Of a stretch of DNA of 64,000 nucleotides, positions 56,906-64,000 are shown piece after piece. Position 1 is the first letter of the stretch, and each line of letters starts with the position of its first letter. The notes below the pieces were generated by a model. That model was given only the letters and a program-made list of their open reading frames with translations, had not been told where the DNA came from and did not search any database. This stretch comes from Mytilus edulis. Taxonomy: Eukaryota; Mollusca; Bivalvia; Mytilida; Mytilidae. The position numbers were made by a program, and so were the translations under genes. The stretch covers positions 54,830,830-54,894,829 of the forward strand of contig NC_092344.1 in assembly GCF_963676685.1 (NCBI RefSeq), written 5' to 3'.

Positions 56906-59900
56906 ATGACAGCCGGACTAAGGAAAGCAAAGAAATATGACTGGAAAGATTCTAACATGGCCTTATTTGGATCAGATACGGAAAAGAATGTCAAAAGTAA
57001 GTACTACTAATAGAATAGTACATTAAAGAAAACTGAACTGTATAACCAGTAGTATTAAAACGCGTGTGGAGTAAACCATATTAAGGCATCTTAAGTGTTT
57101 CCTTATACTTGACAATAACAAAGATAGACCATGTACATCGATTTCGATCGATAGAGAGGGAGAGAGATAGACAGAGACAGAGAGAGGACCATTATATGGC
57201 TGGAAAAATAGGACGGAAAATTAACATTAACATTAATTCCCCCGAATATCGGGTAAGCCGATGTTTTCTAGACAGATTATACATAAAAATGTACTGTTCA
57301 AAAGTGGTATCCATCTTATAGCTCATGGCAAGTAAATATGATGTCACAATCAAGGAAATGAAGATGGGGTCGTTGATACGACAAGTGTAACATATTGGTA
57401 CATGTAGTCATCAGTGTAGTTAACCTGATTGTAAGGTTTAAGTCTTCGAATCAATCTCGTTATCCTTATAATGACAACCCTTCTTCGCTCGTGTCATGAA
57501 AAATCAGGTTTTTAAGCATCAGATTTATCAACAATAAGATAGAAATGACTCGTAATTGTGACCATTCTTAAAATGAATTATAAGTTACTACAGAGACATA
57601 TAATACTATATAAATAACACATAGCTGAGAGGGTGATAGAGCAGATTGGTACCCCGAGAAAACATTGTCAACCGCGGCGAAGCCAAGGTTGACAATGCTT
57701 TTTCAAGGGGTACCAATCTGCTCTATCACCCTCTCAGCTATGTGTTATTTAATTTATTATACTAAACGTCCTACCATTTTTGTCTTTTACAGATAAATTT
57801 TATTTCAAAAGGATTTTCTATGACGTCACGTACATAACAACGTTACGAGTATTAGAAATGTAAACAACAAGATGTTGGTTTTTTTTTATTTTGACAGTTA
57901 AATAATAAAATTTGATCCAAAACGTCAAACTTAAGCATTGTATTCAACTACTTGATGTAAATTCAATCCATTGTCCTTTAAATTGTCGATTTTTGATTGG
58001 TTGAGACGAGAGGGTAACATTCAAAAAAATTGTCACCCTCTCAGCTATGTGATAGAGTAAAATGACACCCTCGTATTAGCCAATCAATATGGCATTTTAA
58101 CGTGAAGTATAATAAAAGAGATTGGCAACTCGGCGAAATCCCGTAATATCACACGGCCACATTTAAACCTCGCGAGATCTTCTCTTTGGGTAATAGAGTC
58201 TTTATCAAAGTATTAAAAGTACTCGAAGTATTATATGTCTCTGGTTACTAGTATCATTTCAGTGTATTTTTTGCTTTTATGATTTGTAAATTCCATATAA
58301 TACGCATTGTGTATGACTAACTGCTCGATTACGTTTATGTATCTTGTTTTAATATAGTGAAAATGAAAAAAATGCTCAACTTCTTTACTAGAAGAGGGGT
58401 GAAGGATACCAGAGAAACAGTCAAACTCATAAATCGAAAATATGCAGACAACTCCATGGCTAAAAATGAAAAAGACAAACTGACAAATAATAATACACAA
58501 GAAGCAACATAGACAACAAAAGACTGAGCTTTCATAAGTATGAGCAATTCATGATTAAAATAGATAAAAAATTATCGCATGTAACATAGAATCTATTCCA
58601 GAAAAAAAACATTGCATTCACAAACTCATACATATACAAGATCTGCGAGGTAAGGCAGTGTATTATTGAAATAGTTCTAATAAAAGAGAGGCGAAAGATA
58701 CCAGTTGTACAGTCAAATTCATGTTAACAAGTTCAACAAATAATTTAATGCTTGTATGCCATTTAGAAATAAGCTGTCTATTTTCAGAGGAATCCGCTTT
58801 AACTGAACCAGCCTGGAAAAATGCGGGTAAAGACGTTGGACTTCAAATCTGGAGGATAGTTGTGCGTATTTTTTTTTTTTTTAAAGTTAAATAAGATATT
58901 TCATTCGGGAAAGGGATATATGCCTTACACATATAGTTAGAATATCTTTAATATTTATCAGTTTTCATCAGCTTACCCCTATCTCCTCAAACACACACAG
59001 TGAACAAATATTTGGAGCAAAACTTTATGCTACTGTAAAATTGGACTGGCACAAAACTAAAACATATGAAATATGAAAACAGTAAAAATGAATAATGACT
59101 TTCGAAAATGATAGGCCATGATAGTGACAAAAATAAACAGGCGTGAAATAATCTTAGGAGCCCCCATTTAAATCTTTATTGTCATATAAACAAATTAATA
59201 AAAACAATGTGTCATGAAAAAAATATGCAACTGTACTGTAACAGTAAGACCACCATCATAGTAGAACAGGATTAACATATCAAATTTAAATATTTTTTTA
59301 TACAGATAACGACTGAACCCACTTTCTCAACCTGAGTAGACGTGATACAATCAACTAATAAATGAATAGTATTGTCCTTGCATTTATCATATTGACGTAT
59401 CTGAATCTTATTCCCTTAAATATTCTTGAATAATTCTTATATGATTTGCATATCTATAAATACTTGAATTGGATTGGTCAATTAGAATTTTTCTCAAAGT
59501 TTACACTTCGATAAACCATGTTTCCGAAACTACTTTTGTAATCTATTAATGCGCAATACACAAGCTTGCAGTGATCCCGGGATTTTCAGCAAATTGAGAT
59601 TTAAAAACAATTACATAACAGTTGTGACTATTCTAGTGCATATATAACAAAAAAAGAAATAAATTGAAAGCACTAAAGCTTCGAAAATGTATAAAAATAA
59701 AATTTAATAAAATTCCGCGAAATTTCATGAAGGATTTGGCGAATTTACGTCATGGCAAAACACGACGTCATTCGATTGGAAATTTGCAAGGGAAAGATTA
59801 TTTTGTTACGTGTACGCTTCAAATTCGGATAACATTTAATTAAAATGAAGTTTTTGAGGTAGGTGCTATTTCATTTAAGATTCCGTTGTATTTATCGGAC

Positions 59901-62900
59901 ATTTATAGTTTTTAGAAAGTCAAGATGGCGGCGTACTTCTTAGTTACGACTTGCCATTGTGCTTTTGATGGTAAATATATATAGTAGCCATCAACAAAAC
60001 AAATGTTTATTAAATATCACAAATGTTTGGCTGAAGAATTATAAGGATTAAACACATTTTTTCTAGAGGTTATTGATGTGTAAACCGGGGCTCTTACTCA
60101 CAAACTCAACATAAAAGTCCTTCGGACTTTTATTCAGTTTGTGAGTTAATCGCCCCGGTTTACACATCAATAACCTCTAGAAAAAATGTGTTTAATCCTA
60201 TAGTAAATACAATTAAAATTTAGTATATTCGGACTTTTTCTTTCCATATTAGATCATTTGTCTGGTTTGCTTTATATTCTTTTTGATTTTTAACAGAAAT
60301 TTAAAGTCACCAACTGGGCTAAGGATGAATACGGTAGCTTTTATAATGGAGACTCGTATATCATACTTAATGTAAGTAATGCTTTATAAAACATATTTAT
60401 TTTCAGGTGAGTGTCATATACATAATACATTATACATTTAGGACATTAAGTTAATTTGAAACATTATAAAAGAAATGTTATTCTGTAGTATTGAACGAGG
60501 ATGTAAAATCACTTAATAGATTGATAAACATAATATTTTTATAACTTCAAAAATTGTCTTTACAATACAAGGAGTTTTGCTCGAATACGTGTTAAATAAA
60601 TGAATTCCCCTTTATAATATGAAAAGCATTCACAAGCTCATGTGATTAAACTGAACTTTCGCTTTGAGCAACTTTACTTTGAAGTTTTCATATTAACATG
60701 TATCTTGTTTGATTCATGATTCAAGAAATATCAAGAATTGTGATTTTTGGTTTAACTTACTTCACAGTGGTAATCATTGTTATTATTTATTTTGTAGACT
60801 TATAAAAACAAAGATTCAGATAAACTCTTATATGATGTCCATTTTTGGATTGGGAAATACAGTACTCAGGTAATTTCCAACCATAGTAAACAATCTTACA
60901 ATCATTCCACAAACATCATTTTGTTTTACAAGGGAATTTAAATCAACAAAGTCTTTGAGATAACTTTCCTGAATGTAAACGGCCGTTGGCAGATCATCTT
61001 GAATAAAAGCCATGGTCAAAGTTTACTGTTTCTGTAAAATATTTTACTTATTTGGTATACCAATTTGATCCTAATACCGTTGACTACTTTTCCTTAAAAC
61101 AATCTTCATTTTAAGTTTCTTTCTATTTTTGTTGAATTTTATCAAAACAAAAAACTTAAGTTGAAGTGAATGACATAAAATTATGTTTTTTTTTAACTCA
61201 GTGTTTTATTCAAGCACCACTGATAATTCTTCTGTAGAGAAAACGATCGTTGGGGATTCCAAATTATAAGCTTGGTATCTTTGATAAGTTTTCACAATGT
61301 ATTATTTTTACAGGATGAATATGGAACTGCAGCCTATAAAACCGTAGAATTAGATACCTTACTAGATGGTGTACCCATTCAACACCGAGAAGTTCAAAGT
61401 AATGAATCATCCATGTTTAAAGGCTACTTTCCATCAATAACGTAAGACACATCTTTTGTTGTTTTTCCTGTATTTTTGTTTTGTTTTGTTTCTCTTGTTA
61501 GTATTATAATTTTCTTTTAAATACATTGTGCCATAAATGTATCTGGAATAATCTGTTCAGCAGGTACCCTCGAAACCAAAAATGTGAAAAACACAGTTGT
61601 CTAAAAATGTTGCAATCTTGGATTTAGCACCGTTACAGCATTAACTAAAAATTAAAAAAATACCATTACATTTGCTATATAGTTACAAGGCTTCTACTCT
61701 TATGCACTGTAGCGGTACGGGTCCGTCAGTGTTATAAAAAGCCACCGATTTCAAACAACTGTTTTCTTAACTAAACTTTATTTTTTATGTGTGTTTTCTA
61801 TAATAATAAAGTGGTTTATTATACATAAAAAAAAGAGTACATTTTAATTATTCTTGATTTGTAATTTAAAAAAGAAGCAGTGTTTCTGTTTTCTTGTCAT
61901 GATATCCCAATTATCATTTCTTTGCAATTAATTTGAGACTATTTTTCAATATATTTTAGTCTGATGGAAGGTGGAGCAGAAACTGGATTCAGAAGCGCAC
62001 AAAAACAAGCAGAAATCAAACGGCTACTTCATTTCCGTGGTGATAAAAAAGGAGTTGTAGTTAAAGAGGTATATAGTTATGAAATACATTTATTAAGCTA
62101 GTACTAATAACAAAATGTATACCTTCTTATGTTAAGACTTTGTGTGGAAGGAGAGTATATGCACATTATTTTAACGTTGTATTATACAATAGACAAGTTA
62201 AAACAAGAGGGTTTCAGTTTGATAAGAGTGTTCAGATTTTTTCTAAATATTTTTGTTTTTTTGCATTTTCCTAAAAATAAAATTCCATTAGATACTTTAG
62301 TAACCGCACACAAGCGTACTTCTGCACAAAATACCAATCATGTCATTTTGAACGGATTATTCACAGAATTAATTATAACCACGAATATATTTGTATCTGT
62401 TATAGGCAGTTAGAAACTTTTACTATATTGCTATTCTGCAAACAATGTTGTAAGTAATTAAAATATATTTTCCTTCAAAACTTGATCTTCTATTTTTGTT
62501 CGCATAGATTTTGCGGAAAAGAAGCAAATTGGATTCCAATGATGTGTATATATTGGACCTTGGCTTGCAAATATATCAGTGGAATGGTGAGAATTGTAAC
62601 AAAGATGAAAAATTCAAGGTGAGCTACATAGTATAAATTTTTGTTTTAACAGATTTATTTTAATAATGGCAGATCTTTGAGTGTCTCTGTTAAATATTTT
62701 CATACTTTTTAGCGATTCATATATAGATATAGGAAGATGTGGTGTAAGTGCCAATGAGACAACTCTCCATCAAAATAACAATTTATAAAAGTAAACCATT
62801 ATAGGTCATTGTACGGCCTTCAACACGGAGCATTGGCTCACACCGAACAACAAGCTATAAAGGGCCCCAAAATTACTAGTGTAAAACCATTCAAACGAGA

Positions 62901-64000
62901 AAAACAACGGTCTAATCTATAAAAATAACGAGAAACGAGAAAAAAACCAAACTATTTACTATTTCAAAATAGCACTTGCATATTTTTGTATAAATACTTA
63001 CATATTGTGGAGGGCAGTAATATAAGGCGGTAAATGGATTTTGAATATTTTTGTCGTTGTGTTGCTGTCGCATTAATATACACCCAACAACTCATTTTAT
63101 TCTTATATTTGAATAAAACGAAACAAATCATGAGAGTTATTATGCACCTATACATTTATAGAAAATATAATTTACTTCCAAAAGAAAAACTTTAGTTTGA
63201 AATGATACTCAATTTGCATCCTTAGCCAGATTTTGCATCATTAGCTATCAATTTAAAAAGAATTTAAGTATCAGAATAAAATTGTTTTGGCGAAGGCCTT
63301 AATATTAATTTTGTATTATGTAATTCAGGCAATGCAATATCTCCAAGATCTGAAAAGCAAACGTAGTGGAAAGGCTTCAGTGGAAACACTAGATGAAGTG
63401 GATACACCTGATACAGTAAGTGTCAAATCAAATGATTCAGTCCTGACGTGTGTACAGAGTGATTACACCTGATACAGTAAGTGTCAAATCAAATGATTCA
63501 GTACTGACGTGTTTAGAGTGATTACACCTGATGCAGTAAGTGTCAAATCAAATGATTCAGTACTGACGTGTTTACAGAGTGATTACACCTGATACAGTTA
63601 GTGTCGAATCAAATGATTCAGTACTGACGTGTTTACAGAGTGATTACACCTGATACAGTAAGTGTCAAATCAAATGATTCACTCCTGACGTGTGTATAGT
63701 GATACACCTGATACAGTAAATGTCAAATCAAATGATTCAGTCCTGACGTATGTACAGAGTGATACACCTGATACAGTAAGTGTCAAATCAGATGATTCAG
63801 TACCGACTTGTGTACAGAGTGATGCTTTGAAAAGAACTGCAATTGCGTAAAAATACTCAAACATTGAGGAATGAGATAAGGACATGGAAAATGAAAAAAG
63901 TATTTCAAATAATAATGTTGTAAATAAGTCATTACATAATTTGTAATATTGCTCCAAGAGTGTATTAATATAATTTTTCATTTTCAGCACAAATTTTACA
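56906..64000 (+). CDS. Gelsolin-like actin-severing/capping protein, tandem copy 3 (3' end outside window)
   Basis: Exons: 56913-56996, 58788-58861, 60297-60371, 60798-60869, 61314-61441, 61960-62068, 62508-62618, 63329-63415 and 63988 to the window edge (begins HKFY, the equivalent of the 95-bp exon of the other copies). Two starts are possible. One is an upstream ATGG exon at 56197-56200 (ATGG|GTAGTA), mirroring copy 2 and giving [12 protein letters not shown]. The other is the in-frame ATG at 56906, giving MTAGLRK if the acceptor at 56911-56912 is read through. G1 ([25 protein letters not shown]) and G2 ([13 protein letters not shown]) are clear; G3 lies beyond the edge. It is the most divergent copy: the second exon is one codon longer, the 90-bp exon is 87 bp, and the G1-G2 junction has [14 protein letters not shown] where the others have YLHGGA.SGF.HV. 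The family's actin severing/capping role is inferred; the altered junction could change actin or Ca2+ affinity. Confidence 0.87.
57150..57190 (+). repeat. GA-rich microsatellite
   Basis: An imperfect agagagatagacagagacag purine run in the first long intron of copy 3. Confidence 0.7.
57612..57750. repeat. Long near-perfect hairpin, 139 bp
   Basis: The left arm (57612-57655, beginning aaataacacatagctgagag) is perfectly complementary for 44 bases to the right arm ending at 57750. After a 6-7 base mismatch the stem resumes with cattgtcaacc/ggttgacaatg, around a loop of about 12 bases containing gcggcgaagcc. A third piece of the arm (caccctctcagctatgtg) recurs at about 58036-58053. It lies in an intron of copy 3. 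Confidence 0.9.
58380..58535 (-). repeat. Family C (Penelope terminal-repeat-like) copy, antisense
   Basis: On the + strand: gaaggataccagagaaacag, tcaaactcataaatcg, catggctaaaaatgaaaaag and aacatagacaacaaaagact. This is the reverse complement of the Penelope terminal repeat. A short second fragment (gcgaaagataccagttgtac) is at about 58690-58725. Confidence 0.65.
60044..60199. repeat. Long near-perfect hairpin, 156 bp, with 3-base loop
   Basis: The outer arms (from aggattaaacacatttttt, through gaggttattgatgtgtaaac, to cggggc) are complementary for about 48 bases. After short mismatches the stem resumes with ctcacaaact/agtttgtgag. It closes with ataaaagtcc/ggacttttat around a three-base loop, ttc (60121-60123). 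The 300 bases to its left are unusually CpG-containing (cgacgtcat, aagatggcggcg) and may belong to the same element. It lies in an intron of copy 3, 97 bases before an exon. Confidence 0.9.
61205..61295 (+). repeat. Old, decayed copy of the hammerhead-like repeat
   Basis: The order caccactgataattcttctg, gtagagaaaacgat, ccaaattataagcttggtat, ctttgataag parallels the end of the repeat at 33.5 kb (ctgatgag..gtagacgaaac..aaattataatcctggtacctttgataac). The catalytic CTGATGA is mutated. Confidence 0.45.
62730..62960 (-). repeat. Dispersed bivalve repeat, family E (antisense)
   Basis: The blocks ggaagatgtggtgtaagtgc, caatgagacaactctccatc, acggccttcaacacggagca, caacaagctataaagggccc and ccattcaaacgagaaaaaca are present. 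It lies in the intron between exons 62508-62618 and 63329-63415 of copy 3. Confidence 0.75.
63401..63820 (+). repeat. 60-bp minisatellite, 7 units, copied from an exon end plus its splice donor
   Basis: Unit starts: 63401, 63461, 63520, 63581, 63642, 63701 and 63761 (lengths 59-61). Unit 1 holds the last 15 coding bases of exon 63329-63415 (gatacacctgataca), the donor gtaagt and about 39 intron bases. Units 2-7 repeat all of this, so donor-like aca|gtaagt or close variants recur. Units of 60 bp keep one frame ([20 protein letters not shown] per unit). Units 2-5 carry an extra t (gattacacc) that brings in a TGA. The last unit leads into about nine more codons before a TAA at about 63848. Confidence 0.85.

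Noticed and set aside
56726..57010. 94-residue frame joining a hydrophobic segment to the copy 3 N-terminus
   Set aside because: The upstream part is T-rich intron that happens to stay open. The paralogue shows a splice acceptor at the same place, so no membrane anchor is claimed as a feature.
63401..63820. CRISPR-like array of about 60-bp repeats
   Set aside because: The whole unit is repeated with no unique spacers, and the window is eukaryotic; it is a minisatellite.
63679..63990. 103-residue - strand frame across the minisatellite
   Set aside because: Antisense reading of the tandem repeat; no independent evidence.

Overview
The window looks like nuclear DNA of a bivalve mollusc, most probably a Mytilus-type mussel. 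It is AT-rich, its genes are split into many short exons by long introns, and it is full of dispersed repeats that I recognise as typical of mussel and other bivalve genomes. There are no bacterial-type operons. The genus is an inference from repeat content and protein type; no species marker is present.

The backbone is a tandem array of three paralogous genes, all on the + strand, each encoding a three-domain gelsolin-like protein (severin/fragmin/'gelsolin-like protein 2' type, about 370 residues). Such proteins bind actin, sever filaments and cap barbed ends under Ca2+ control. Gene 1 lacks its first exon(s) at the left edge and ends at 14933. Gene 2 is complete in coding sequence, from 22695 to 41091 (13 coding exons, 369 codons plus stop). 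Gene 3 starts near 56197 or 56906 and runs off the right edge inside its G2-G3 linker. Exon lengths and intron phases are almost identical across the three copies (74, 75, 72, 128, 109, 111, 90 or 87, 95, 79, 96, 96 bp), which is strong evidence of tandem duplication. Gene 3 is the most divergent. Gene 2 has a GC-AG intron where its paralogues have GT-AG.

The introns and the spacers (about 15.1-22.6 kb and 41.2-56.2 kb) are occupied by mobile elements. These include: a nearly full-length Penelope-like retroelement with an N-terminal GIY-YIG domain and terminal direct repeats (44.6-48.1 kb); a decayed antisense Penelope-like fragment of the other architecture, with C-terminal GIY-YIG (49.3-50.4 kb); a 5'-truncated non-LTR retrotransposon (25.8-27.5 kb); converging tRNA-derived SINEs (48.6-48.95 kb); several TIR or foldback elements (6.6-7.5, 17.0-17.8 and 36.1-37.3 kb); and five or more families of short repeats.

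The most unusual items are a repeat family carrying a hammerhead-ribozyme-like core, which also shares a segment with the Penelope leader; a 1.2-kb TTAA-flanked foldback element built from degenerate CTACGAC-type motifs; two very long hairpins in gene 3 introns; and a 60-bp minisatellite that has multiplied the 3' end and splice donor of a gene 3 exon seven times. Exon borders were placed by hand from splice consensus, reading frame and alignment between the three copies. Repeat borders are approximate.
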